Below are positions 45,082-54,428 of a stretch of 64,000 nucleotides of DNA, piece by piece. The notes under the pieces are model-generated. The model saw nothing but the letters and a program-made list of their open reading frames with translations. It ran no database searches and had not been told where the DNA came from. This stretch comes from JBCDCB01 sp039182735. GTDB lineage: Bacteria; Planctomycetota; Phycisphaerae; Phycisphaerales; UBA1924. Made by a program: the position numbers and the translations under genes. The stretch covers positions 1-64,000 of the forward strand of contig JBCDCB010000001.1 in the NCBI GenBank assembly GCA_039182735.1. Reading direction: 5' to 3'. The stretch's first letter is position 1, and each line of letters begins with the position of its first letter.

Positions 45082-45533
45082 TGGACGCCCTCCGGCACGA
45101 AGACCTCGACCCGCGCGAGCACGCCCACCTCGTCGAACGTCTCGATGGTGACCGACTTCCCGGGGACCGGGTCGGGCAGACCCTCGACGGCGACGTCGGT
45201 GCGCTCGACGCGGGCGCGCCGCCCGATCCGCGCAAAGGAGTCGGGGTACGCGCTGCCGTCGAACATCGTGAGCGTGCCGATGGGCTCGTCGCGCCCGTCT
45301 TGGAGATCGAGGTCGGCGTAGTCGATGGTCATGAGCTCGGCGGCGAGGTCGTCCGCGGCGCACGCGCCGAGCACCTGCTTCTGCGACACGAACGCCACGC
45401 GGTTCGCCGACGAAACCGCCTGGATCAGCGCGACGAGCACGATCGTGAGGATCACCGCGGACATCAGCGCTTCGAGCAGCGTGAAGCCTCGTCGCCTGCG
45501 GGTCGGGTTGTGGCTCTTGGCGGCGTGATGCAT
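45078..45533 (-). CDS. PilV-like minor pilin
   Basis: A 151-residue protein with a prepilin signal (RRRRGFTLLEALMSAVILTI) and a small domain ending GVLARVEVFVPEGVQ. Cysteine in VLGACAADDLAAELMTIDYA is conserved-looking. First gene of the pseudopilin operon, start ATG 45533, overlapping PilW-like by 4 bp. Divergent from the Lpt-type operon 193 bp away. Confidence 0.82.
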   Translation of the reverse strand: MHHAAKSHNPTRRRRGFTLLEALMSAVILTIVLVALIQAVSSANRVAFVSQKQVLGACAADDLAAELMTIDYADLDLQDGRDEPIGTLTMFDGSAYPDSFARIGRRARVERTDVAVEGLPDPVPGKSVTIETFDEVGVLARVEVFVPEGVQ

Positions 45534-45726
45534 GGGGTTCTCGCGTGGCTGCCCCGGACGCGGGGCATGGGTGGAGACTCCAAAAACATCGGCACGGGGG
45601 CCAGCGATCGCGTGGCGCTCGGGCGACGATCGCCGACCCGGACCCGTCAACGCCCGCGCAGGCCCGGCAGGCGGCACGGGCCTCCCGGTTTGCCATCGGG
45701 GCGTGGCGCGCCGACCATCTCGCTCG

Positions 45727-47391
45727 ATGCCCCGCCTCCCGGCCATCCTGTGGGCCCTGCTGACGGGCGACCTCGTCAAGCTGCTGCTGCTGACGACGAC
45801 GGTGCTCGTGGGGCTCATCGCCTTCGTGGCGGGGCTGCAGCCGCTCGCCGACGGGAAGATCGGGCCCGATCAGGCCGTGCGCTTTATGGGGCTCGCGGTC
45901 GTCCCGATGCTGCAGTTCGCGCTACCCTTCGCCAGCGCGTTCGCGGCGACACTGACGTACCACCGCTTCTCGTCCGAGAACGAGGCGCTGGCGGCGCACG
46001 CCGGCGGCGTCCCGCACCGCAGCCTGCTCGTCCCGGCGCTGCTCGTGGGGATCGCGCTGACGGGCGTCACCGCGCTGCTCACGCAGCAGGTGATCCCGGG
46101 GTTCCTGCGTCAGATGGAGACGCTCATCACGCGCAACGTTGCCGCGGTGGTGGAGGGACGCATCGAGCGGGGCGAGGTCGTCTCCTTGGGCGGGTTCGCG
46201 CTGAGCGCACGCGACGTCAGCCGAATCGGGCCCGACCCGCAGGTCGGCGCGGTGGACCGGCTCTATCTCAGCGGCGTGCTCGTCTCGATGCCCGATAGCG
46301 ACCCGCAGACCTTCGACCCGTACCTCAACGCGGAGACCGTCGGCGTGTGGTTCTTCGAGGAAGCCGACGAGAACGGGCCCTACACCGCCGTGCAGCTCGT
46401 CGCGGAAAACGCGAACTACGACGGCGAGCACGACTTCAACCGCTCACGCGGCAAGCTGCACACCCGGCGCGTGCGCGTGCCGGGATCGTTCAGCGACGAC
46501 CCGAAGTTCTACACCTCGGCGCAGCTCGACGAGCTCGACCGCGAGCCGGGACGCATCAGCCAGGTCAACGCGCTGCGCGTGCGCCTGGCGCGAGAGCTGG
46601 CGCGGGCCGAGGCGATCGACGCGCTGCGCGCGCGCCTCACGCAGCGCAACGAGGCGCTGCTGCTGCGCGGCGATGAGCGTCTGCTCGTGCGCGCCGCGGA
46701 CCTCGTGCCCGACGAGCGCATCGACGGCGCGTTCCGCTTCCGCCCGCTGGTCGCGGGCGATCCGGTTCGGGTCGAGGCGCGCCTGGGTTCCGGCGCGACG
46801 CGCGACCTGCAGGCGCGGACGCTGCGCCTGCGCTTCGACGACGCCGCGTCCGCCGGCGCGGGCGTCGAGTTCGGGCTCGAGTACGAGGGCGTCCGCGTGG
46901 TCGAGGGCGACGAGGGCTCGGCGCCCGCGGAGCGCGATGCGCTCGAGCAGTCGGGCGTCTTCATCGAGGGCGACCCCGGCGCCGACCTGCTGGCGGAGCG
47001 TTCGAGCGCGTTGCTCGCGCGTGCGTTGGACCACCGTCAGACGAGCCCGCGCGCCCCGATGATTGCGCAGGCCGCGACGAGGCTGTCCGATCGCATCGAT
47101 GATCTGCGCCGCGAGGTGCTCAGCAAGCGTCACGAGCGGATCGCGTACTCGGGCGCGGCGGCGTTGATGGTGCTGATCGGCGCCGCCGCCGGTCTGCGTC
47201 TGCGAGACGCGATGCCGCTGCCCGTGTACCTGTGGTCGTTCCTGCCGGCGCTGGCGTGCGTGATCGGGATCGCGACGGGCCAGAGCTGGACGCATGAATC
47301 GGGGGCGATCGGCCTGACGGTCACCTACGGTTCGGTCGAGGCGCTCGCCGCCGTGGCCCTTGTTGAATTCCTGAGGCTGCGTCGCCACTGA
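45727..47391 (+). CDS. LptF/LptG-type permease, first copy
   Basis: A 554-residue inner-membrane protein with the Lpt permease plan: N-terminal helices (LVKLLLLTTTVLVGLIAFVA, MLQFALPFASAFAATLTYHR), a large periplasmic beta-jellyroll insert (about residues 130-460) and C-terminal helices (GAAALMVLIGAAAGLRLRDA, PVYLWSFLPALACVIGIATG). LptF and LptG with LptB drive LPS from the inner membrane to the LptC-A-D bridge. The periplasmic insert is larger than usual. ATG at 45727. First of a four-gene operon ending with a second permease at 49838. Confidence 0.82.
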   Translation: MPRLPAILWALLTGDLVKLLLLTTTVLVGLIAFVAGLQPLADGKIGPDQAVRFMGLAVVPMLQFALPFASAFAATLTYHRFSSENEALAAHAGGVPHRSLLVPALLVGIALTGVTALLTQQVIPGFLRQMETLITRNVAAVVEGRIERGEVVSLGGFALSARDVSRIGPDPQVGAVDRLYLSGVLVSMPDSDPQTFDPYLNAETVGVWFFEEADENGPYTAVQLVAENANYDGEHDFNRSRGKLHTRRVRVPGSFSDDPKFYTSAQLDELDREPGRISQVNALRVRLARELARAEAIDALRARLTQRNEALLLRGDERLLVRAADLVPDERIDGAFRFRPLVAGDPVRVEARLGSGATRDLQARTLRLRFDDAASAGAGVEFGLEYEGVRVVEGDEGSAPAERDALEQSGVFIEGDPGADLLAERSSALLARALDHRQTSPRAPMIAQAATRLSDRIDDLRREVLSKRHERIAYSGAAALMVLIGAAAGLRLRDAMPLPVYLWSFLPALACVIGIATGQSWTHESGAIGLTVTYGSVEALAAVALVEFLRLRRH

Positions 47392-47397
47392 CGAGTT

Positions 47398-49173
47398 GTG
47401 CCCGCGCGGAGACGCCCCCGCTTGCCGCTGGAACCGACGCCCTCAACCCGAGTCGATGCCAACGCCCCGTGGGCGGGGTGGCGCGGTGCGCTCGCGCTGA
47501 TCGTGCTCGTGCTGCTGGCGCGCGTGGTGTTCCTGGTCTTCGCGGGGCACGAGCTCAGCGCCGACGAGGCGCAGTACTGGGACTGGTCCCGCCGGCTCGA
47601 ACTCTCGTACTACACCAAACCGCCCGGCATCGCGTGGGTCATCGGCGCGACGACCGCGCTCTTCGGCGACGGCGCGTTCGGGGTCCGCCTCGGCGCGCCG
47701 CTCTTCGGCGCGCTCTTCATGCTGGCGAGCGCGCGCCTCGCGGTGGATCTTTCGCGCAACGAGCGCTCGGCGGTCTACGGCGCCGCCGCGCCACTGCTCG
47801 TCCCGATCTTCCAGGCAACGGGCCTGCTCATCACGATCGATGCGCCGCTGCTGGCGCTGTGGTGCGTGGGCTTGCTCGCATCGCTGCGCTTCGTGCGCGC
47901 GATCGAAGAATCAGGCAATGTGCGCGACACACTCGCGTGGGGTGCGCTCACCGGCGCCGCGCTCGGCGCGGGCGCGCTCTTCAAGTACACCGCGCTCTTC
48001 CTGCTCGTGTCGGTCCTCCTCTGCGTGCTCACGCGCGTGCGCCGCTGGAACGCCCCGGCGTGGAGCGTGCTCGCGGCGCTCGTCGCGATGCTCGGCGCGA
48101 TCGCGCTCACGCTGACTCCCGTCATCGTGTGGAACGCACAGCACGACTGGGCGAGCCTCGCGCACCTGCTGCACCACGTGGGGATCGAGACGCCCGACGC
48201 GCTGGCGCCTCCCGCGCACGTGCCGGTTTACGACGCGCCGCCGTGGGCCTACGACCCGAGCTGGACGCTGACGTTCATCGGTTCGCAGCTCGGGCTCGTG
48301 GGCTCGGCGCTGGCGCTGATGATCGCGGGGTTCCGCTCGACGCGCCCGATCCTGACGCCGCAGATCGATGAGCCGACGGGCCCGTCGCCCTCGCCCGCGA
48401 GCACCAAGCGGCGCGTGCGCGGCGCGGGGCTGGCGCTCATGCTCTACGCGGCGCTGCCGATCCTCTTGGTGTACCTCGGCGTGTCGCTGCTCTCGGACGC
48501 GGAGGGCAACTGGCCCATCGCGGGGTACATCTCGCTGCTGGCGCTGGCGGCGGCCGTCGCGCCGAGCGAGCTCGACCGTCACCGTGCGCTCGTCGAAGAA
48601 TGGCGCACGATCGAACCCAACGACAAGGGCAAACGCCCGCGCATGGGCTACCTGCGGCGAGCGCCCGAGACGCTCTTCCAGATCTCGTGGCACTGGTCGA
48701 TCGGGTACGCGAGCGTCGCGGCGATCGCGCTCGTGGCGCTGCCGATCCTCGACCGCGTCCCGAGCATCGACCCGCACGTCCCGATGCACCGCCTGCGCGG
48801 ACACACCGACCGTGCGATGGTGCTGCACAAGCTCGCCGAGGAACTGCGCGAGAGCACCGGCGCCGAGCCCTTCTACGTGACCAATCACTACGCGAAGACG
48901 GCGCTCATGGCGTATCACCTGCCCGGCGAGCCGAACGTCTACGACGGCGCCTTCCGCCTGCACGCGAGCGAATCGTCGTACGCCTTCTTCGACGATCAGG
49001 ACCTCACCGACCCGTCGCTGCTCGGTCGCCCCGCGATCCTCTACGGCGGCGAGATCGGGCACTGGCAACGCTCGTTCCGCTTCGACGCCGTCACGCCGAT
49101 CGACATCGAGACCGACCTCGCGCGCCTGCACCCGATCTATATCGGCATCAACTATTGCGGGGCGACGCCGTGA
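47398..49173 (+). CDS. GT39/ArnT-like polyprenyl-phosphate sugar transferase
   Basis: A 591-residue inner-membrane protein with about 10 helices. The first periplasmic loop has the ArnT/PMT signature SADEAQYWDWSRRLELSYYT followed by KPPG, with an acidic pair for metal and the lipid donor. Further helices are e.g. GALFMLASARLAVDL and ALFKYTALFLLVSVLLCVL; the C-terminal third is a soluble domain (ELRESTGAEPFYVTNHYAKT). It likely moves a sugar from a polyprenyl phosphate to lipid A or another envelope lipid. GTG at 47398, 6 bp after the Lpt-like gene; overlaps the PAP2 gene by 4 bp. Confidence 0.85.
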   Translation: MPARRRPRLPLEPTPSTRVDANAPWAGWRGALALIVLVLLARVVFLVFAGHELSADEAQYWDWSRRLELSYYTKPPGIAWVIGATTALFGDGAFGVRLGAPLFGALFMLASARLAVDLSRNERSAVYGAAAPLLVPIFQATGLLITIDAPLLALWCVGLLASLRFVRAIEESGNVRDTLAWGALTGAALGAGALFKYTALFLLVSVLLCVLTRVRRWNAPAWSVLAALVAMLGAIALTLTPVIVWNAQHDWASLAHLLHHVGIETPDALAPPAHVPVYDAPPWAYDPSWTLTFIGSQLGLVGSALALMIAGFRSTRPILTPQIDEPTGPSPSPASTKRRVRGAGLALMLYAALPILLVYLGVSLLSDAEGNWPIAGYISLLALAAAVAPSELDRHRALVEEWRTIEPNDKGKRPRMGYLRRAPETLFQISWHWSIGYASVAAIALVALPILDRVPSIDPHVPMHRLRGHTDRAMVLHKLAEELRESTGAEPFYVTNHYAKTALMAYHLPGEPNVYDGAFRLHASESSYAFFDDQDLTDPSLLGRPAILYGGEIGHWQRSFRFDAVTPIDIETDLARLHPIYIGINYCGATP

Positions 49174-49841
49174 CGCGCGACGGGTCCATCCTCGCGCCCG
49201 CGCGTCCGCTCGGCGTGCGCACGCTCGCGCTGATCGGCGCGGGCGCCGGGGTGTCGCTGGTCGTGGCGCACGCGCTCGACCCGCTGGTACACGAGCACGT
49301 GCGCACCCGCGATGTGTACGGCGATGACCTCGGACGCGCGTTCCGCGTCGCGGGGTTCGTCCCGCTCTGGCTCGTCGTCGCGCTGGGCATGCTGCTGATC
49401 GACGCGCGCACGCGCCGCGCGGGCGGGTGGCGCGCCGTGGGCGAGCGCGCGTACCTGCTGAGCGCATCGGTGATCTCGTCGGGGCTGGTGGCGGAACTGA
49501 TCAAGCTGCTCTCGCGCCGCCTGCGTCCGGACGATGACCTGGTGTACCGCTTCCGCCCGTTCGACGACGCGACGTGGTCCACCGGCGGGATCGGGTTCGT
49601 GTCGAGCCACGCCGCCGTCGCGTTCGGCGCGGCCTTCGTCCTCTGCCGGCTCGCGCCGCGGCTCGCGCCGATCTGGCTGCTGCTGGGCATCGGGTGCGGC
49701 GTCACGCGTCTGCTCGACGGCGCGCACTGGCTGAGCGATGTGGTCGGCGCCGCGATCGTCGCGCTGCTGTGCGTCGAGACCGTCGCGCGCACGCACCGGC
49801 GCCCCGACGCGTACGATCCGCCGACGGGCGACCAACCGTGA
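49170..49841 (+). CDS. PAP2-type membrane phosphatase
   Basis: A 223-residue integral membrane phosphatase. The three PAP2 motifs are KLLSRRLRPDDD (K-x6-RP), GFVSSHAAVAFGAAF (in place of PSGH) and VTRLLDGAHWLSDVVGA (R-x5-H-x3-D). Such enzymes remove phosphate from lipid A or undecaprenyl pyrophosphate on the periplasmic side. GTG at 49170 overlaps GT39 (GTGA) and the gene overlaps the next by 4 bp. Its placement between two Lpt permeases suggests action on LPS before export. Confidence 0.88.
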   Translation: MTRDGSILAPARPLGVRTLALIGAGAGVSLVVAHALDPLVHEHVRTRDVYGDDLGRAFRVAGFVPLWLVVALGMLLIDARTRRAGGWRAVGERAYLLSASVISSGLVAELIKLLSRRLRPDDDLVYRFRPFDDATWSTGGIGFVSSHAAVAFGAAFVLCRLAPRLAPIWLLLGIGCGVTRLLDGAHWLSDVVGAAIVALLCVETVARTHRRPDAYDPPTGDQP

Positions 49842-50965
49842 ACCTCCTGACCCGCTACATCGCGCGGCAATACCTGGTGAACATCGGCGTGCTGCTGCTG
49901 GTGCTCTTCGGGTTCGTGATCTCGATCGACGTGGTGACGAACCTCGATCGTTTCGCCGGCGCCGCGGAAAAGATCACCGAGCAGGCGATCGCCGACGGCG
50001 CCGATGTCGAGCGCGGTCCGGTGCGCGACGCGGTGCTCACGGCGCTGCTGATCGTCGATCTGTGGTGGCCTCGCCTGCTGCAGCTCTTCAACTTCCTGAT
50101 CGGGATCGTGCTCGTGGCGGCGATGGGCTTCACCTGCGCGCAGCTCGTGCGCCAGCGCGAGTTCGTGGCGATCATGGCGGGGGGCGTGAGCCTCGGGAGC
50201 CTCGCGCGGCCCTTCCTCATCGTCGCGATCACGCTCACCGCCCTGCAGGCGCTCAACCAGGAACTGGTGATCCCCCGCGTCGCCGTGCTGCTGGCGCGCA
50301 GCGCGGGGGACAGCGGCACACGCGACCTCGAGGGGTTCGCGGTGCGCCTGGCACCCGATGCGCGCGGCGGGGTGCTCAACGCCGACCACTTCGACCCGCG
50401 CACCAGCACGCTCGAGGGCGTCGTGCACTTCGCGCGCGACGACGCGGGGATCGTGCGCACGCTGACGACGGCGAGCCGCGCCGAGTGGACCGGCGAGGTG
50501 TGGGCGCTCGAGGGCGGCCGCTCGTACCCGCCCGGTCGCAGGCCGCTGGCGACGAGCGTCGCAACGCTGCCCGACGCGCCGGCGCCCAAAGCGCTGACCG
50601 TGCGTCACCTGCAGGGCTTCGGGCAGAACCTCTCTTGGGCGCAGATCGGCCGGATGATCGACGCCGGCGCGATCGACGCGGGGGGCGTGCAGCGACTCGA
50701 GCGCGTGCGCTGGGGGCGTGTCGCGGCGATGGCGACGAACCTGCTCGCGCTGCTGGCGGCGCTGCCGGCGTTCCTGCGGCGCATGCCCGGGCCGATGCTG
50801 GTCCCGGCGCTCAAGGCGGCACCGGTCGCGGCGATCGGGCTGGTCGGGTCGGGGCTCGCGTCGTCGATCGTGCTGCCGGGCATCCCGACGCACGTCGCGG
50901 TGTTCTTGCCGGCGATGATCCTCGCGCCGCTGGCGATCGCGCTGCACACGGGCGTGAAGACCTGA
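49838..50965 (+). CDS. LptF/LptG-type permease, second copy
   Basis: A 375-residue inner-membrane protein with N-terminal NLLTRYIARQYLVNIGVLLL, FGFVISIDVVTNLDRFAG (the family helix-1 region), RLLQLFNFLIGIVLVAAMGF, a periplasmic beta domain (GFAVRLAPDARGGVLNADHF), and three C-terminal helices. GTG at 49838 overlaps the PAP2 gene. Size fits LptG/LptF. With the 45727 gene it could make the heterodimer that forms the Lpt ABC exporter. Confidence 0.85.
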   Translation: MNLLTRYIARQYLVNIGVLLLVLFGFVISIDVVTNLDRFAGAAEKITEQAIADGADVERGPVRDAVLTALLIVDLWWPRLLQLFNFLIGIVLVAAMGFTCAQLVRQREFVAIMAGGVSLGSLARPFLIVAITLTALQALNQELVIPRVAVLLARSAGDSGTRDLEGFAVRLAPDARGGVLNADHFDPRTSTLEGVVHFARDDAGIVRTLTTASRAEWTGEVWALEGGRSYPPGRRPLATSVATLPDAPAPKALTVRHLQGFGQNLSWAQIGRMIDAGAIDAGGVQRLERVRWGRVAAMATNLLALLAALPAFLRRMPGPMLVPALKAAPVAAIGLVGSGLASSIVLPGIPTHVAVFLPAMILAPLAIALHTGVKT

Positions 50966-50971
50966 GGGCGG

Positions 50972-52297
50972 TCAGCCCTCGCCGCCGGCCTCCGCGTCGG
51001 CGTCGTCCGACGCCTGGGCGGCTTCGGCGTCGTCCTCGATGCCCTCGTCGCGTCGGATGATGCGCAGCTTGTGTACACGCGTGGGCTCGGCTTCGAGGAT
51101 CTCGATGGTGTGCCCGTTCTGCGCGAACGTCTCCCCGGGCTGCGGGATGTGCCCGAGCACCGAGAGCACGTACCCGCCCACGGTGTCGTAGTCCTCGCTC
51201 TTGGGCAGCTCGATCGCGAGGCGCTCGAGCGCGTTGTTGGCGTCGTCGATGTAGGCGCGCGCTTCGATCTCGGCACTGCCGGCGTCGGGGCTCACCTCGA
51301 TCACGGGCGGCTGCTCGTGCTCCGGCTCGTACTCGTCCTGGATCTCCCCGACGATCTCCTCGATCAGGTCCTCGAAGGTCACGAGGCCGGTGGTGCCGCC
51401 ATACTCGTCGAGCACGATCGCCAGGTGGATCTTGCGCGACTGCAGCACCGTGAGCAGTTCGTCGAGCGGCTTGGTTTCCGGGACGAAGAGCCCCTCGCGC
51501 AGGATGGCGCGCAGCTCGAACGTGCCGCGCTCGGCGCGCAGCAGGGGGATCAGGTCTTTCGCGTAGAGGATGCCCACGATGTGGTCGAGGTCGCCCTCGT
51601 AGACCGGGATGCGCGAGTGGCCGGCGGTCTCGATGAAGTCGCAGATGAACCCGAGGTCGTCGGTGAGCTCGAAGCCCTCGATCTCGGTTCGCGGCGTCAT
51701 GATCTCTTCGACCGTGCGCTGCGCGAACCCGACGACCGCCTCGATCATCGCGCCCTGCTTCTGATCGAGCGCCCCTTCGCGCTCGCCCTCGCTCACCGCG
51801 CTGAGGATCTCGTCCTCGAGCTCCTCCTGCTCGGTCACCTCGGCCTGCCCGGCGAGACGCTTGATCGCCACGTCCATCACGTGCAGCGTGCGCAGCGGCG
51901 TCGCGATCACGTACAGCCCGTGGATCGCGCCGGCCGACGCGTGGATCAGCCGCTCGCCCGCGTGCTCGGCGAGCGACGCCGGCAGCACCACGAGGAAGAC
52001 ATAACTCAGCACGAGCGCGATCGGCCCGCCCGCGTACCACGGCAGCAGACCCGCGCCGAAGACGAGCACGAGCGTGACGGAGCAGAGCGCGCGCAGCGCG
52101 CCGAGCGCCGCGGCGTGGTCCATCGGGTCGTCGATGATGCGCTGCAGCTTCGCGACGCCGCCGTTGGAGTTGGCGATCGCCTCGAGCTTGCGCAGCGAGA
52201 AGTCGCGCAGCGCGTCGTACAGCGTCGAGGTGAGGCACCCCACGATGAGCGCGAGCAGCGCGACGGGCAGCAGGAGGTCGGCGGGTGCGGCGCTCAT
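50972..52297 (-). CDS. CorC/HlyC-type CBS-pair membrane protein
   Basis: A 441-residue protein. Four hydrophobic segments lie in the first 145 residues (LLLPVALLALIVGCLTSTLY, LGALRALCSVTLVLVFGAGL, ALVLSYVFLVVLPASLAEHA), like the DUF21 domain. A CBS pair follows (VEEIMTPRTEIEGFELTDDL, IPVYEGDLDHIVGILYAKDL, LAIVLDEYGGTTGLVTFEDL) and a C-terminal CorC_HlyC domain (YDTVGGYVLSVLGHIPQPGE). Relatives export magnesium or cobalt, or are annotated hemolysin C. ATG 52297 overlaps ybeY by 4 bp, a common pairing. Confidence 0.9.
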   Translation of the reverse strand: MSAAPADLLLPVALLALIVGCLTSTLYDALRDFSLRKLEAIANSNGGVAKLQRIIDDPMDHAAALGALRALCSVTLVLVFGAGLLPWYAGGPIALVLSYVFLVVLPASLAEHAGERLIHASAGAIHGLYVIATPLRTLHVMDVAIKRLAGQAEVTEQEELEDEILSAVSEGEREGALDQKQGAMIEAVVGFAQRTVEEIMTPRTEIEGFELTDDLGFICDFIETAGHSRIPVYEGDLDHIVGILYAKDLIPLLRAERGTFELRAILREGLFVPETKPLDELLTVLQSRKIHLAIVLDEYGGTTGLVTFEDLIEEIVGEIQDEYEPEHEQPPVIEVSPDAGSAEIEARAYIDDANNALERLAIELPKSEDYDTVGGYVLSVLGHIPQPGETFAQNGHTIEILEAEPTRVHKLRIIRRDEGIEDDAEAAQASDDADAEAGGEG

Positions 52298-52836
52298 CGG
52301 GCGTCGTGTGGCTCCGCGTCCGGCGCGAGCGAAGCGGGCGCGAAGACCGCGCCCACACCGATCGCTCGGAGGACCTCGTCCTCGCGCGCGTGCATGCGCC
52401 GCGAGGCGTCGTCTGTCAGGTCGTCCTCGCCCAGCGCGTGCAGCACGCCGTGCAGGACGTAGAGCAGCAGTTCGCGATCCGTCTCGCGCGGCGCGTGCCG
52501 ACGCGCCTCGTCCACGCACACGAGCAGGTCAAGGTCGAGCGCGTGTGTCTCGGCGGAGGCGCCCGCCGCCAGATCGAACGTGATGACGTCGGTCGTGCTC
52601 GGGTCGTTCATGTGGTGCGCGTGCGCGCCGGACATCTCGGCGTCGCCCACGAAGCGGACACGCAGTTCGCCGGTGAGGCGCAGGTGCTCGCCGATCGATT
52701 CGACCCCCGCGCGGATCCACCGCAGCGACGCGGCATCGAGCGAGCGCGTCGCGTCGAGCGGGTCGAAGCGCAGCGTCGTACTCGGGGGTTCGTCCCCGTC
52801 GGCGGCGATCGCGAGTTGCTGAGCGGTGTCGTCCAT
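52294..52836 (-). CDS. ybeY: Endoribonuclease YbeY, with third metal ligand changed
   Basis: A 180-residue protein for 16S rRNA processing and ribosome quality control. Family features: ELRVRFVGDAEMSGAHAHHM, STTDVITFDLAAG and LLYVLHGVLHALGEDDLTDD. The zinc motif HGxLHxxGxDH here reads HGVLHALGEDD, so the third His is Asp; the first two remain. ATG at 52836. The gene precedes and overlaps the CBS-pair gene, matching the widespread ybeY-corC order. The start might instead be slightly upstream. Confidence 0.88.
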   Translation of the reverse strand: MDDTAQQLAIAADGDEPPSTTLRFDPLDATRSLDAASLRWIRAGVESIGEHLRLTGELRVRFVGDAEMSGAHAHHMNDPSTTDVITFDLAAGASAETHALDLDLLVCVDEARRHAPRETDRELLLYVLHGVLHALGEDDLTDDASRRMHAREDEVLRAIGVGAVFAPASLAPDAEPHDAR

Positions 52837-52977
52837 GTGCCTGACCGCGGGGAGGACCATCGCCCGCGCCTGATACTCTAGGTCATCGGGGCCGGGACGC
52901 CAGCGCGACGGGCCCGGGTTGAACAAATCGGCCCGCCGACGACGCGGGTCCATACCGAACCGGGCGGGAGGTCCGAG

Positions 52978-53319
52978 ATGTCGATGGAACAGGTCGAAGT
53001 CTTGCGAGCGGCGGTCTGCCTCGCGGCGAAAGACGAGCGGATCTCGGAACGCGAGGGGCAGATCCTCCAGAAGCTGCGCGAGGCGGCGGGCGTGGGCGAG
53101 GCCTCCTTCCGCGCCATGGTGGACATGGCCCGCGAGGACCCGGACTACCACGAGCGCCAGCTGCGGTTCATCCTGGGCGATCCTTCTCGGACGTGGCGCG
53201 TGCTGCTGCACGTGGCGAACGCGGACGGCCAGATCACACAGGAAGAGCACGACACGCTGCGGATCTTCGCGGAGAAGCTGGGCGTCCCCGCCGAGAACGT
53301 CCCCGATGTGAGCGACTGA
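52978..53319 (+). CDS. TerB-like small helical protein
   Basis: A 113-residue protein with helical hairpins of the TerB/DjlA fold: LRAAVCLAAKDERISEREGQ and LLHVANADGQITQEEHDTLR hold the two Asp-Glu calcium-like motifs. TerB domains act in tellurite and stress complexes or as small regulators. ATG 52978. Divergent from ybeY by 141 bp and followed by a 180-bp gap before an exported protein. Family placement is by pattern. Confidence 0.75.
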   Translation: MSMEQVEVLRAAVCLAAKDERISEREGQILQKLREAAGVGEASFRAMVDMAREDPDYHERQLRFILGDPSRTWRVLLHVANADGQITQEEHDTLRIFAEKLGVPAENVPDVSD

Positions 53320-53499
53320 GGGCCGACTGCGGGTCGCGAAGGTCCGAAAACGGTATTCTGCCCCGGCTCGCCGCAACATGCCTTGACGGCATGCGAACAA
53401 ATTGCATGTTGGGAGTAGCAAGGTTATTGAGTGCGGGCCGGAGCGCTTGAGGGAGCGCGACCGCCTCTGAGGGATTCACGTCACGAAGGACATATCGAA

Positions 53500-54222
53500 A
53501 TGCGTTCATCCGTTTTTTGTGCATTCGCTCTCGCGATGGTTGCCGGCGGTCTCACCACGACCGCGACGGGTGCCATCATCGCCGACACCCCGGGTCTCAA
53601 CGGCATCGATGACCGCTTCGAGGCCCGCATCCGCCTCGATCAGGGCAACAGCCGGACGTGGAAGTCCGCGTACTGGGAAGACAGCACGCTGATCAAGACC
53701 AGCGGCAACTTCTCGAACCCCGACGTCTGGAACGACGCCCAGACCTACGACTTCACTTTCAGCTACACCGCCTCCACCGGTGCCGCGTCGCTCGTCGTCG
53801 AGGGCCTCAAGCTCGGCAGCACCATCGGTGACCTCACGCTCACCGAGACGATCAACCTGACGCCCGGCGAAGACTTCGCCGGCTTCCGACTGCTCGCCCG
53901 CTCGAACAACGACGGGAGCGTCACCACCTTCGCCGACCTGCAGGCGTCGCTCGACGGCGGCACCGCGCAGAGCGTCCCCACGCTCGTCTCCGGCGCCGGG
54001 CAGTCCTTCGTCGAGCCCAGCGTGTGGTACTACTTCGACGAAGCCGTGGACAACCTCACCATCACCGGCACGGTGAACTTCGACTGGGCCGACGGCTCGA
54101 ACCTCAACAACGAGCGTTTCAAGGTTGGCATCAAGGTGCTCGAGGGCGACCTGGTCCCCGCGCCGGGCGCGTTCGCGCTCGCGGGCATGGCCGGGCTCGT
54201 CGGCATCCGCCGCCGCCGCTGA
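53500..54222 (+). CDS. Exported PEP-CTERM-like protein
   Basis: ATG at 53500 follows AAGGA. The 240-residue product has a signal peptide (FCAFALAMVAGGLTTTATGA), a beta-rich domain with RIRLDQGNSRTWKSAYWEDS and a C-terminal sorting tail APGAFALAGMAGLVGIRRRR (hydrophobic helix plus four Arg). No catalytic motif is seen. The tail points to exosortase processing and release to the envelope or outside. A strong terminator follows. Confidence 0.8.
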   Translation: MRSSVFCAFALAMVAGGLTTTATGAIIADTPGLNGIDDRFEARIRLDQGNSRTWKSAYWEDSTLIKTSGNFSNPDVWNDAQTYDFTFSYTASTGAASLVVEGLKLGSTIGDLTLTETINLTPGEDFAGFRLLARSNNDGSVTTFADLQASLDGGTAQSVPTLVSGAGQSFVEPSVWYYFDEAVDNLTITGTVNFDWADGSNLNNERFKVGIKVLEGDLVPAPGAFALAGMAGLVGIRRRR

Positions 54223-54280
54223 TCCACGCGGCGCACACAAGCAATCGACCGGGGCAGCGACCCCACTGATCGAGAGAGAG

Positions 54281-54317
54281 AACCGTCGCGCGGGCCAACG
54301 CGCGTGCGACGGTTTCC
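54281..54317 (+). terminator. Intrinsic terminator after the PEP-CTERM-like gene
   Basis: AACCGTCGC and GCGACGGTT pair (9 bp), with further CGCG pairing in the loop, followed by TTCC. It lies about 60 bp after the stop at 54222. Confidence 0.6.
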
Positions 54318-54428
54318 GTTCGCGCACGCTCGCCCGCACCCACCTCCCAAGGGCGATGCGCTCGGCACCTCCCGCCGGCGCGAGCGAGAACCTCCCGCCT
54401 CGCACCGGCGAAGGCCCGTGCGAGCGCC

